A DNA stretch of 64,000 nucleotides from an uncultured Bacteroides sp. Lineage in GTDB: Bacteria; Bacteroidota; Bacteroidia; Bacteroidales; Bacteroidaceae. Each line of letters starts with the position of its first letter. Position 1 is the stretch's first letter. Where the stretch lies: assembly GCA_902388495.1 (NCBI GenBank), contig CABMPP010000008.1, positions 62,001 to 126,000 on the forward strand, in the 5' to 3' direction. The position numbers and the translations under genes are program-made. The notes under the pieces were generated by a model. The model did no database searches. It saw only the letters and a list, made by a program, of their open reading frames with translations, and was not told the DNA's origin. Of this stretch, positions 31,201-39,600 are shown piece by piece.

Positions 31201-31578
31201 GGGCATAAGAGCCTTTCGGGAAACTATCTGAATAACGATAATGGTGGTAACTTGGTTACCTATACATTCAATACTTTCAAGAAGGAGTATTGGACACCGG
31301 AGAATCCGACGAACGAATATGGACGTCTCAACGCCCAAGGACCTAATGGTGCACAGGGGGCGCAGAAATTGTATAACCGCTCGTTTGTTCGTTTAGACAA
31401 CATTTCGTTGGCTTATACATTGCCGCAGAAGTTAACAAAGAGATGGCTGATTGACCGTGTGAAACTGTATGGTACTATACGCAATGTAGGTTGCTGGGGA
31501 CCGTGGGAATATGGTGATGCAGAAACAGGTGGATTGGCTACCCGCACTTATACGTTTGGATTAAACTTAACCTTCTAA
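28234..31578 (+). CDS. SusC-like TonB-dependent oligosaccharide transporter
   Basis: This 1114-residue outer-membrane transporter has a signal peptide (to about 33, ...HPLAAFAEE), a CarboxypepD_reg-like domain (about 46-125, VSGIVKDATGEPVIGANI), the SusC box EEVVVIGYGTMRKKDLTGSV, a plug (QIRGQRS, PLIILDGMQF, SASAVYGAKGANGVIVVTT) and a 22-strand barrel ending in a terminal Phe (YTFGLNLTF), as needed for barrel assembly. It works with the SusD protein encoded 9 bp downstream to import oligosaccharides with TonB energy. By position it belongs to the glycosidase series at 5112-23728. Its codons are more AT-rich than those of that series. Confidence 0.96.
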   Translation: MNLNSFKRNRKALTALLLCTGFIATHPLAAFAEEGVPAVQMVQQQKQSVSGIVKDATGEPVIGANIREKGNPSNGTITDIDGNFSIKVAPGATLEVSFIGYKTVEVKATSGKPLNVTLTDDTEMLEEVVVIGYGTMRKKDLTGSVVQIRPDRLANEAPKTVQDVLRGTPGLNVGYDASAKGGGSMQIRGQRSVYDKGGHNDPLIILDGMQFYGELSEINPEDIAQIDVLKDASASAVYGAKGANGVIVVTTKKGKTGKPTINVGVTLGINTRSAYREVFDSNGYVQYLSDWYKTNSYGQNPITGKYEAYGAATWKKDNDFPEGHWVFNTPAGFYDNPNNLSQWGIDQDQWKAYSNNTEGEGLISIWGRRLGMEDAVLQNFINGKTFDWYDKTFRTGINQDYNASVSGATERMNYYMSFGYLKNEGAIRGNDYQAMRANLKVTGKVTDWLEIGANVNFQDRTDGDISVSTGTNYWDNNMLRNSPYSNYLNEDGSLAQYPMGNTVKRGYNYDFERQYLDLDKGYTVLNTIFNAKLTLPFGIKYEFNIAPRYQFFYDRYFTSASRPDTNADNQGVNREQSKRFDYSLNNTITWDYTFAKKHHVILTLVQEAEERRFWKDRIEAKGIYPSDALGFHNTANGTKTLSNFSSEDTHETAAAYMGRLFYSYDDRYMITGTVRRDGYCAFGTNNPWATFPSISAAWTFTNEEFFNWEPMSTGKLRLSWGKNGNRSLENPFVALSNLGAGTGATMGYITNNGAIYDMKYLSADRMANPNLQWEKTESYNVGLDFGFFNDRISGSIEGYIMKTHDMIMGKSLPDFSGFGSITTNLGEVQNKGIEFSLSTVNMQKADFEWRSTFGLSYNKNEIKHLYYEMQDVLDADGNVVGQKEMDDTGNKWFIGKPIGVIWDYKVTGIWQADEMEEAAKYGQKPGDPKVENYYTADDKVNADGSVTPVYNDKDKQFLGQTTPKVRLSFRNEFTLWKNLDFSFSLYSYLGHKSLSGNYLNNDNGGNLVTYTFNTFKKEYWTPENPTNEYGRLNAQGPNGAQGAQKLYNRSFVRLDNISLAYTLPQKLTKRWLIDRVKLYGTIRNVGCWGPWEYGDAETGGLATRTYTFGLNLTF

Positions 31579-31587
31579 AAACTTGGA

Positions 31588-33636
31588 ATGATGAAAAACT
31601 ATATGAATAATATATTATCAAAAGGATTGTTGATTCTTACCGGGACGGTGTTGACGACCGGTTGTACTGATAGTTTCCTTAAGCCGGACCCGCTGTCATT
31701 CTATGAACCGGATGTCACATTCTCCACTGAATCTGGTTTAAAAGCCGGATTGGCTATGGCTGACAGACATTTGCGCTTGTATTGGACCGATTTTGAGTCT
31801 AATAATATTAATGTACCCATTAGTACGGAATATCTTTTCTCTGACCTTTCATTATTTGGAAAGACTGACCAAGGTAACGGCACTTATTCAAACTTCGCTG
31901 CTCAGTTGACTCCGACCGGTGGTATTTCCAACGGTGATGATAACCAGATTTCTTATTTCTGGGGACAAACATACAGTGGAATTAAGTATGCTAATACGGT
32001 ATTGAATTATGTAGATGGGGTTACCTCTCTAAGCGAGGCTACCAAGAATGCCTATAAAGGACGTGCGTACTTTCATCGTGCTTACCGTTATCTGAACCTG
32101 GTTTTCCAATTTGGTGATGTTCCTTTGGTGACAAAACTACTGGAAGTACCCAAAGAAAACTATCGCTCCACTAAAAAGGAAGCTATTCTGGATATGATTA
32201 CCAAGGATATGGAGTTTGCTGTTGAATGGGTACCTGAACAAAAAGATATGGAGTATTATGGTATGGTAAATAAGGGTGCCTGCCGCCAATTGCTTATTAA
32301 GTGTTATTTGGCAACCGGACAGTTTGAAAAGGCCGAACAGCAAGCTGACATTCTGATTGGACAATACCAGTTGATGACAGAGCCTTTTGGAACATTTACC
32401 AACAGTGGAGAACCTGAAACCTGGAATATAACACGCAATGTTATTTGGGATTTACATCGTCCGGTGAATAAGGCTATTGGTAGTAATAAGGAGGCTATTA
32501 TGGTGCTTCCCAACAGTTCAGACCAAACCCATACTGATTTTCTGACTATGCGTATTTTCGGTCCTTTCTGGAACGATGGTAAACTGCAGACTACTGATGG
32601 AGCGCAAGCTGCAATAAACTTTGCACGAAATGCGCCTCTTTATGATAAGGCTTTGGATAATGTCCGAGCTTTTGGGCGTGGAATCGGTACTATACGGGCT
32701 ACTCATTTTGCACAACATGGATTGTGGACTGTGAATGGTATAGAGGATAAGGCGGATCTTCGTCATAATTCTACTGTCGGAAACTGGGTGAATATGGAAG
32801 ATATCAGGTACTGTGCTTATATCAATCAGGGTGCAAAGCAAAAATCGGAGTATTACGGAAAGAATTTCATGCTCTATGCGGATAAGGATGTTTGGGGAAC
32901 AGATAAAGATGGCAATCCCATTATCACTAAACATAAGGGAGATATACTTTGCTCAGATACCTTACGCGACTGGTTCGATTTTCCTTTGTATAAGATTTAT
33001 CTGAAGGATGAAAATGCCGAAGCCAATGTGGGTGCTAACCAGTTTAATGGAGCAAGCAAAGGCAGCGATGCTACGTGGTATCTGTATCGTTTGGCCGAAA
33101 CCTATTTGTTGCGTGCCGAAGCTAAATACTATCAAGGTAAAGATGCTACATCTGATGTAAACGAAGTACGTAAACGCGCTCAATGCTCGCAGCTTTATAC
33201 TACAGTTAATATTGGTGATATAATGAATGAACGTGCTCGCGAGCTTTATCTGGAAGAGTGGCGTCATGCTGAGCTGGTACGTGTATCTTACTGTTTGGCC
33301 TTGAGTGGCAAACCCGATGAATGGGGAAATACCTATAGTCTTGACAATTGGGATAAGCAGGAAGGCACGGATGAGAATGGCGGAAGCTACTGGTATCAGC
33401 GCTTGATGCACTATTCCATTTACAATAAGCACCCTGAAGGAATACAGAGCGGTGGTAAAACATTCATTTTCTCAATGGATAAGCACAATATGTACTGGCC
33501 TATTCCTAATGGTTCTATTATTGGTAATAAAAAAGGAAAACTCCATCAGAATTACGGCTATGACGGTTATGATGCCAATGTCCCGATGTGGGAGACTTGG
33601 GAAGAGGCTGTTGCTGATGAAGATAAGACAGAATGA
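31588..33636 (+). CDS. SusD-like surface glycan-binding lipoprotein
   Basis: This 682-residue lipoprotein has lipobox LTTGC with Cys26, followed by TDSFLKPD. The alpha-helical SusD/RagB fold is shown by YKGRAYFHRAYRYLNLVFQFGDVPLV, WYLYRLAETYLLRAEAKYY and ERARELYLEEWRHAELVR near the C-terminal half. SusD proteins cap the SusC transporter like a lid and bind the incoming glycan. It is longer than the usual 530-600 residues; the extra length lies in the middle and C-terminal loops. Two ATG codons (31588, 31591) are possible starts. A terminator follows, and no SusE/F-type gene comes after it. Confidence 0.95.
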   Translation: MMKNYMNNILSKGLLILTGTVLTTGCTDSFLKPDPLSFYEPDVTFSTESGLKAGLAMADRHLRLYWTDFESNNINVPISTEYLFSDLSLFGKTDQGNGTYSNFAAQLTPTGGISNGDDNQISYFWGQTYSGIKYANTVLNYVDGVTSLSEATKNAYKGRAYFHRAYRYLNLVFQFGDVPLVTKLLEVPKENYRSTKKEAILDMITKDMEFAVEWVPEQKDMEYYGMVNKGACRQLLIKCYLATGQFEKAEQQADILIGQYQLMTEPFGTFTNSGEPETWNITRNVIWDLHRPVNKAIGSNKEAIMVLPNSSDQTHTDFLTMRIFGPFWNDGKLQTTDGAQAAINFARNAPLYDKALDNVRAFGRGIGTIRATHFAQHGLWTVNGIEDKADLRHNSTVGNWVNMEDIRYCAYINQGAKQKSEYYGKNFMLYADKDVWGTDKDGNPIITKHKGDILCSDTLRDWFDFPLYKIYLKDENAEANVGANQFNGASKGSDATWYLYRLAETYLLRAEAKYYQGKDATSDVNEVRKRAQCSQLYTTVNIGDIMNERARELYLEEWRHAELVRVSYCLALSGKPDEWGNTYSLDNWDKQEGTDENGGSYWYQRLMHYSIYNKHPEGIQSGGKTFIFSMDKHNMYWPIPNGSIIGNKKGKLHQNYGYDGYDANVPMWETWEEAVADEDKTE

Positions 33637-33701
33637 TTGTTTGTCCCCGTTCCTTGAAAACAACGATGCCATAGAGGTAACAGGTTTTATTTAATAATTG
33701 A

Positions 33702-33749
33702 AGCGAGGTGGTCTTATTATTTAATAAGATGCTGCCTCGCTTTCTTTTT
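33702..33749 (+). terminator. Intrinsic terminator after the first susCD pair
   Basis: GCGAGGTGGTCTTATTA (33703-33719) pairs imperfectly with TAATAAGATGCTGCCTCGC (33722-33740) and is followed by TTTCTTTTT. It closes the susC-susD transcript. Confidence 0.8.
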
Positions 33750-33785
33750 AAAGCACGGTGACAAGGAGAAAGAACCGAAAATAGC

Positions 33786-33816
33786 TTGCATTTATGCCTG
33801 CTTTCACGTATCTTCG
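33786..33816 (+). promoter_or_regulatory. Candidate promoter of the AAA-ATPase-like gene
   Basis: TTG at 33786-33788, a 20-bp spacer and TATCTTCG at 33809-33816 (seven of eight bases of TAnnTTTG) form a sigma-ABfr-like promoter 31 bp before the ATG at 33848. It makes the in-frame ATG at 33794 an unlikely start. Confidence 0.5.
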
Positions 33817-33847
33817 CCTTATAATCTATTATAAGACGTACGAGAAG

Positions 33848-35050
33848 ATGAAATACCCCATTGGAATACAGAGTTTCGACCGCATTCGCGAAGACGGATT
33901 TGTCTATGTGGATAAGACTGACTTGGTTTATGATCTTGTGCAGAAAGGTTCAATTTATTTTCTGAGCCGTCCCCGTCGTTTCGGAAAGAGCCTACTGGTG
34001 AGTACGCTTGCCTGCTATTTCCAGGGACGAAAAGAATTATTCGACGGACTGGCCATCGCCTCTCTTGAAAAAGAATGGTTGCAATACCCCATTTTCCGTA
34101 TTGATTTCAACGGAGGGAACTATACCCGTGAAGGAGAACTGGAAGCAACCATCGAAACCTACATAGTTCAATGGGAAGAGATGTATGGAAAAGACCCTGC
34201 AGAAACCACCATCGGTACCCGCTTCAGAGGCGTGCTGCAACGCGCTAGTCAGCAGACCGGACTGCGTGCCGTGGTTCTGGTTGATGAATACGATAAACCC
34301 ATTCTCGACGTACTGGACACGGGTGCCTATACTCGTACCGACGAGGGCGAGAAACTTCTGCTCGAAGATCATCACCGGGAGATACTGAAAGGTTTCTACT
34401 CCACCTTCAAAGGTGCCGATGAATACTTGAAATTCGTACTGCTGACCGGTGTTACAAAGTTCTCACAAGTAAGTGTATTCAGCGGGTTCAATCAGCCTAA
34501 GGATATCAGTATGGATGGACGCTATGAGTCATTGTGTGGCATCACTCAGGAAGAACTGGAGGCTCACTTCGAAGAACCTATGTCCCAGCTGGCAGCCAAA
34601 TATCAATGTACTGTGGAGGAGATGAGAGAATGGCTGAAGCGTCAGTACGACGGTTATCACTTCAGTACGAACATGGCGGATATTTATAATCCGTTCAGTA
34701 TACTCAGTGCTTTTGACATGAACGAAATTCGTGATTACTGGTTTTCTACCGGCACGCCCACCTATTTGATACGCCTGCTGAGACACAGCCGTGAGCAGAT
34801 GAACGAACTGACCGGGAAATATTATAAGCCCTCCTTGTTTGTGGACTATAAGGCAAATGTAGAGCAACCTTTGCCCATGATTTACCAAAGTGGCTACCTT
34901 ACTATCAAGGAGTACAACAGAAGAATGGGTACTTATTTGCTTGATTTTCCTAATAATGAAGTACGTAAAGGATTCTTGTCTGTATTGGCAGCCGACTTTC
35001 CCTCTGTTACGCGTACGGTAGAGGATTGGGAAGAATTAATTTGTAATTGA
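33848..35050 (+). CDS. AAA-ATPase-like protein lacking its PD-(D/E)XK nuclease domain
   Basis: This 400-residue protein is counted from ATG 33848. It shows the AAA-ATPase_like fold that is abundant in Bacteroides: KYPIGIQSFDRIREDGFVYV, Walker A-like RPRRFGKSLL, Walker B VVLVDEYDKPI, TGVTKFSQVSVFSGFNQ and WLKRQYDGYHFS. Family members usually run to about 510-530 residues and end in a DUF1703 nuclease domain. Here the chain goes from the linker FPNNEVRKGFLSVLA straight to FPSVTRTVEDWEEL, which resembles the last strand of full-length members (FSSxTRTxxDW). The nuclease module therefore seems to have been lost by an in-frame deletion rather than a simple stop. The family's role is unknown. It lies between two sugar loci with its own promoter and a repeat-rich gap after it. 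Confidence 0.87.
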   Translation: MKYPIGIQSFDRIREDGFVYVDKTDLVYDLVQKGSIYFLSRPRRFGKSLLVSTLACYFQGRKELFDGLAIASLEKEWLQYPIFRIDFNGGNYTREGELEATIETYIVQWEEMYGKDPAETTIGTRFRGVLQRASQQTGLRAVVLVDEYDKPILDVLDTGAYTRTDEGEKLLLEDHHREILKGFYSTFKGADEYLKFVLLTGVTKFSQVSVFSGFNQPKDISMDGRYESLCGITQEELEAHFEEPMSQLAAKYQCTVEEMREWLKRQYDGYHFSTNMADIYNPFSILSAFDMNEIRDYWFSTGTPTYLIRLLRHSREQMNELTGKYYKPSLFVDYKANVEQPLPMIYQSGYLTIKEYNRRMGTYLLDFPNNEVRKGFLSVLAADFPSVTRTVEDWEELICN

Positions 35051-35101
35051 TAATTTGGGGGCAGCAAGTTCAACTCTCAAATAAAAGTTGCGAGGCATTT
35101 T

Positions 35102-35206
35102 ACCCTCATACCCTCATAAAAACTCTGTATCCCTTTATTCATCGGCGTTTGAACTATGAGAGCGACCCTGGTAGCAACTATGAGGGTAGGCCGTTGCTCT
35201 CATAGT
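35102..35206. repeat. ACTATGAG/CTCATAGT direct and inverted repeats
   Basis: ACTATGAGAGC (35153-35163) has an exact inverted copy GCTCTCATAGT at 35196-35206. A variant ACTATGAGGGT stands between them at 35177-35187. The complement ACCCTCATA appears at 35102-35110, with a near-copy directly after it. The cluster lies in the 528-bp gap after the AAA-like gene. No gene is visible. Confidence 0.65.
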
Positions 35207-35295
35207 GCATCGTCCGTGGGGAATAGGGCTAAGGAGGCAACTTTTTAATGCGTGAAAGGTGTTGTAAATAAGGTGATTACGGTTTCTTATAGGTA

Positions 35296-35444
35296 GGAAA
35301 CTGGCGTTTCTGTATGTGGAAACTGTCGTTCCCAACAGTAGGGAACGACAGTTTCTCCTAATGGGAACGAGCGTTTCCTCTAATGGGAACTGCAGTTTCC
35401 TCTTATGGGAACGCGCGTTCCCTTGTATGGAAACGGAAGTGTCC
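35296..35444. repeat. Tandem palindrome array, seven 16-mers at 22-bp period (GGGAAC type)
   Basis: Seven units start at 35296, 35318, 35341, 35363, 35385, 35407 and 35429, with spacings of 22, 23, 22, 22, 22 and 22 bp. Consensus GGRAACNNNNGTTYCC. Examples are GGGAACTGCAGTTTCC and the perfect palindrome GGGAACGCGCGTTCCC. The linkers are 6-7 bases and mostly contain TAT or TAAT (TCTAAT, TCTTAT, TTGTAT). The four central bases vary from unit to unit. It lies 100-280 bp before the GH43 gene. Unit spacing near two helical turns would put every palindrome on one DNA face. Confidence 0.9.
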
Positions 35445-35545
35445 CCATAGAAGCAATAATGAATTAATATGCTGACGAAGGCATAATAGAAGTATTACCC
35501 ACCCTTTTTGACTGATAATTAGCCCTTGAGTATTAGTTTGCTGCT

Positions 35546-35553
35546 TATCTTTG
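35546..35553 (+). promoter_or_regulatory. Candidate -7 box for the second-locus GH43 gene
   Basis: TATCTTTG matches TAnnTTTG exactly, with TTG 17 bp upstream at 35526-35528. The transcript would begin near 35560, which rules out the ATG at 35558 and supports the start at 35579. Confidence 0.6.
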
Positions 35554-35578
35554 TAGCATGTCAATAAATAAATCTACC

Positions 35579-36589
35579 ATGAAGAAAAGAAATCTATTAT
35601 TGTTTGCTATGTTGCTGATTGCCGTCTTGCTGCCGGCACAACAGAAGGTACCCGGCCGTTTCCGGACTAATATTCCTCTCGATTCGATTCATCTGAGCGA
35701 TCCCTGTATCCTGGCTGATAGGAAAACGAACATGTATTATATGACTGGCTCCGGAGGACTTCTTTGGAAGAGTAAGAACCTTGCCTTGTGGGAAGGCCCG
35801 TATCGGGTTACGGAAACCGATCCGGACTCTTGGATGGGGCCCAATCCGGAGATCTGGGCAGCGGAACTGCATCAGTATAAAGGTAAATACTACTATTTCG
35901 CCACATTTACAAACAATGCCATCCGGATAGATTCGGTGAAAGGAACCGTAATCCCCCGTCGTGCCAGCCATGTACTGGTCAGCAACAAACCCGACGGACC
36001 TTACCGGCCTATGAAAGATCCTGTCTATCTGCCTGCCGACATGCCGACGCTCGACGGCACTTTCTGGGTGGACAGCGATGGTAAACCCTATATGATTTAT
36101 TGCCACGAATGGTTGCAGAACTGGAACGGCACGGTGGAAAAGATAGAGCTGAAGCCCGACTTGAGCGGTTCCATCGGCAAGGGAAAGATTCTTTTCCGTT
36201 CCAGCGATTCACCGTGGAGCCGCGAAAGAATGGGCGACAAAGTAGCACCAAACCGGGTGACTGACGGCCCGTGGGTGTTCCGGACAACTACCGGACGCTT
36301 GGGGATGATATGGACAAGCTGGGTGTTCCAGGACTATACGCAAGGCGTTGCCTACTCGGCAAGCGGAACCTTGGACGGGCCGTGGATACAAGAAAAAGAG
36401 CCCATCACTCCGCCCAATTTCGGTCATGGCATGCTGTTCCGGACATTGGAAGGGAAGTGGCTGATGTCTGTTCACAGTCATAAGGAGGTGAATGGAAGGT
36501 ATGTCCGCATTCCCCATTTGTTTGAGGTCGATTTGTCGGGAGACAAGCTGGTGCTGGGAAAAGATTTGTCCTCCTCCATCCGTTTGTAG
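35579..36589 (+). CDS. GH43-like glycoside hydrolase with Asp in place of the catalytic Glu
   Basis: This 336-residue secreted protein has a signal peptide ending ...LLPAQ and one five-bladed GH43 propeller. LSDPCILAD holds the catalytic base and MPTLDGTFWVD the pKa-modulating Asp. At the position of the general acid, where GH43 enzymes normally have EGP, the sequence is RVTDGPWVFR with Asp229. The start was set by the promoter and by the signal peptide that directly follows. A longer frame begins at 35558. It may be an enzyme with altered chemistry or a sugar-binding relative. It opens the second sugar locus, just before the sensor gene. Confidence 0.88.
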   Translation: MKKRNLLLFAMLLIAVLLPAQQKVPGRFRTNIPLDSIHLSDPCILADRKTNMYYMTGSGGLLWKSKNLALWEGPYRVTETDPDSWMGPNPEIWAAELHQYKGKYYYFATFTNNAIRIDSVKGTVIPRRASHVLVSNKPDGPYRPMKDPVYLPADMPTLDGTFWVDSDGKPYMIYCHEWLQNWNGTVEKIELKPDLSGSIGKGKILFRSSDSPWSRERMGDKVAPNRVTDGPWVFRTTTGRLGMIWTSWVFQDYTQGVAYSASGTLDGPWIQEKEPITPPNFGHGMLFRTLEGKWLMSVHSHKEVNGRYVRIPHLFEVDLSGDKLVLGKDLSSSIRL

Positions 36590-36633
36590 ACTAAAAGTAC
36601 GCATAATTCTCCCTGATATAAGCGGAAACTTGC

Positions 36634-36641
36634 TATATTTG
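36634..36641 (+). promoter_or_regulatory. Candidate -7 box for the second HTCS gene
   Basis: TATATTTG fits TAnnTTTG, 24 bp before the HTCS start at 36666. No -33 TTTG is seen at the usual distance. Confidence 0.45.
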
Positions 36642-36665
36642 CCATGATTCTTAATCTCTAATGGT

Positions 36666-39600
36666 ATGAAAAATATAGTGAGTTTCTGCTCCTTTTATAA
36701 ATATTGTGTCTTGTTGGTTTGTTGGACCCTGTTCCCGGCTGCATTGGAAGCAGCAGATACCGATATAATTTCGCAGTTGAACTTCAAACAAATATCTACA
36801 CTCAACGGTCTACCTACTGACGAAGTTCAGAAGATATTTCAGGATAGAGAAGGTTTTATATGGTTTGCCACCCGGTACGGACTGTGCAAATATGACGGTT
36901 ATCAGGTTACCGTCTATAAATCGAATTTATATGCACCCGGACTGCTTACGAGCAATAATATTTATTGTCTTGCCGATGACTATGACGGTAATCTCTGGAT
37001 AGGTACGCAGGAAGGCTTGAACGTACTTAACAAAAAGACGGGAGAAATCCGGCAATATACTTATCCTGCTATTCCTAATAATGCGGTTTCTTGCTTGTCG
37101 GTTACTAAAGACAATAAAGTGTGGGTTGGCACGGATTCCGGGCTATGCCGATATGTTCCGCAGAAGGATTCTTTTGTTGTATATGGCGATAACATGGATG
37201 ATGGTGCCTTTACTATATCCGCCATTAAGTCATTGCTCGAAGATGCGGATGGGGATTTGTGGGTTGGAACATGGTCTGGCGGGCTTTTTAGGCATTCACT
37301 GAAGGAGGACAAGTTCTATGCATATCCCCGGATCAACGAGCGAAACTCCGCACATGTCATTTATCAGGATGCCGACCATAAGATATGGGTCGGCGGATGG
37401 GATTGCGGCTTGTTTCTATTGAACCATTCCAAAGATATGGAAAAAGTATCTTATACGAGATACGTCCATAAAGTAGGGGATGAGACCAGCCTTTCGGATA
37501 ATATTGTCTATGATATTGTTGAAGACGTGCATACACATACGCTGTGGATCGGTACTCGGGCAGGCTTGAGCATTATGAAACGGGAGACCCCCGGGCAATT
37601 TATCAACTATAAATCCAGGCATTCGTCTTATTATATCTCTTGCGATGAAATAAATTCATTATTGCGCGATCGTGCCAATAATATATGGTTAGGCTCTATC
37701 GGTGGTGGTGCATTGATGGTAAGTACCGAATTGCCGCCATTTACCAGCCACTCTCTGAATCTGGTGGAAGATGATGTGCCGACGACTTCGGTTCGTGCAG
37801 TGTATGCCGATTCTGAGAAGAATCTTTGGTTGGGTGCCGGGAGCTACGGATTGGCGCATAAGGATTATGAGACCGGTAAATTAGCTTTTAACTCCCGGAT
37901 TCCTGAGTTCTCGGATATATCGGGGGTACCTACTGTCAATTCTATCATCCAGCGCAGAAATGGGGAACTTTGGTTCGGAACTTATGACGGTGGAATCTTA
38001 ATCTATAAGAAAGGAGAGAAGGTAAGGGTCTTGACAGAGCTCAACACACCTTATCTCTATTCCAGTTGTGTTTCGGCGCTATGCGAAGATAGCCGGGGAA
38101 ATTGTTGGGTAGGTTGCCGCGGTGGTATGGGGGTGAGTCTTGCCGGCGGTGGACATTACCGGTTCAGTGCACTTCCTTTTGATGGAGGCGACTTTGTGGA
38201 TTGGTATCACATAAAAGATATAGTCGAAGATATGGACGGCAGTATTTGGGTTGCAACGGCCAACTGCGGTATTATACATATCACGGGAAATGTGCAGCAT
38301 CCCGAAACGTTGAAATATAGTAATTACAGTTATAGGAACGGTCAGTTGGCTATAAACTCTGTGTTATGTTTGCATATTGACAGGTCCGGCCGATTGTGGG
38401 CCGGTACGGAAGGCGGTGGATTGTATCTGTATGATCGGGAAAAAGGTACTTTCTGCGAAAAGAACCGTGAGTACAACATTCCCAGTGATATGATTGGTTC
38501 CATAGAAGAAGACGGGCAAGGTTGTTTGTGGATGGGAACCAATATCGGACTGGTGCGGCTGAATGTTCCGGCAGACGAAGCCTACTCTAATGTCCGTGTT
38601 TATACAACGGCAGACGGGCTGCAAGATAATTTCTTCATTGCTCACGCCTCTTGCAGCAGGGGTGGTGAACTGTTTTTTGGAGGCAACAAAGGTTACAACA
38701 GTTTCTTTCCGGAAACTTTGAAAGATGGAAATGAGGAAGTGCCTTATTTGATTACGGATATTAAAATCTTCAACCGTTCGTTTGCTTCGATAAAACCCGA
38801 AACCAGGGAGCGGATCTCTTCTGTTATGCCGTCGTTTACGCACAAAATAGAGTTGCCCTATGAATATAATAATTTCAGCATCGAGTTTGCTTCCCTTACT
38901 TTTAAGAATCCCGATTTGAATCGTTATGCCTATCAGCTTGTAGGGTTCGACAAGGATTGGCAGTATACGGATGCGAGCCGGCGCTTTGCCTATTATAACA
39001 ATTTGGAGAGCGGCACTTATAAATTCCGTTTGAAAGCTACTAATGAGAATGGCATCTGGAGTGGGGAAATCCGGGAACTTGAAGTCGTCGTGTTGCCGCC
39101 GTTCTGGGCTACATGGTGGGCTTATGTCATTTATATACTGATAGCGGCAGCACTTATCTTTTCTATTCTTCGAACGGCAAAGAACAGGATGCAGCTGCGT
39201 AATGAGTTGCATCTTCGGGAAATGGAGAAGGCAAAGTTGGAGGAGCTGAATCATGTTAAACTGCAGTTCTTCACCAATATAACGCATGAATTGCTGACTC
39301 CGCTGACTATTATTTCGGCTACGGTGGATGAACTGAAGATGCAGGTTCCCGGTCATGATGATATTTATACGGTGTTGGGAAGCAATATCAGTCGCCTCAT
39401 TCGTTTGTTGCAGCAGATACTTGAGTTCCGCAAGGCCGAAACCGGTAATTTGAAGTTACGTGTTTCTCCCGGAGATATTGCTGCTTTTGTGAAGAACGAG
39501 GCAGAATCCTTCTTGCCGCTTGTAAAGAAACGCAAGATACATTTCTCCGTACTCTGTAATCCGGAATCTATTATTGGCTATTTTGATACGGACAAGCTGG

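Noticed and set aside
33794..33847. Longer N-terminus for the AAA-ATPase-like protein
   Set aside because: The start would overlap the predicted promoter; the family begins at MKYPIGIQSF.
35296..35444. CRISPR array
   Set aside because: Spacers are only 6-7 bases, repeats are degenerate and no cas gene is present.
35051..35578. Insertion-sequence remnant in the repeat-rich gap
   Set aside because: No transposase fragment, terminal inverted repeats or target duplication could be seen.
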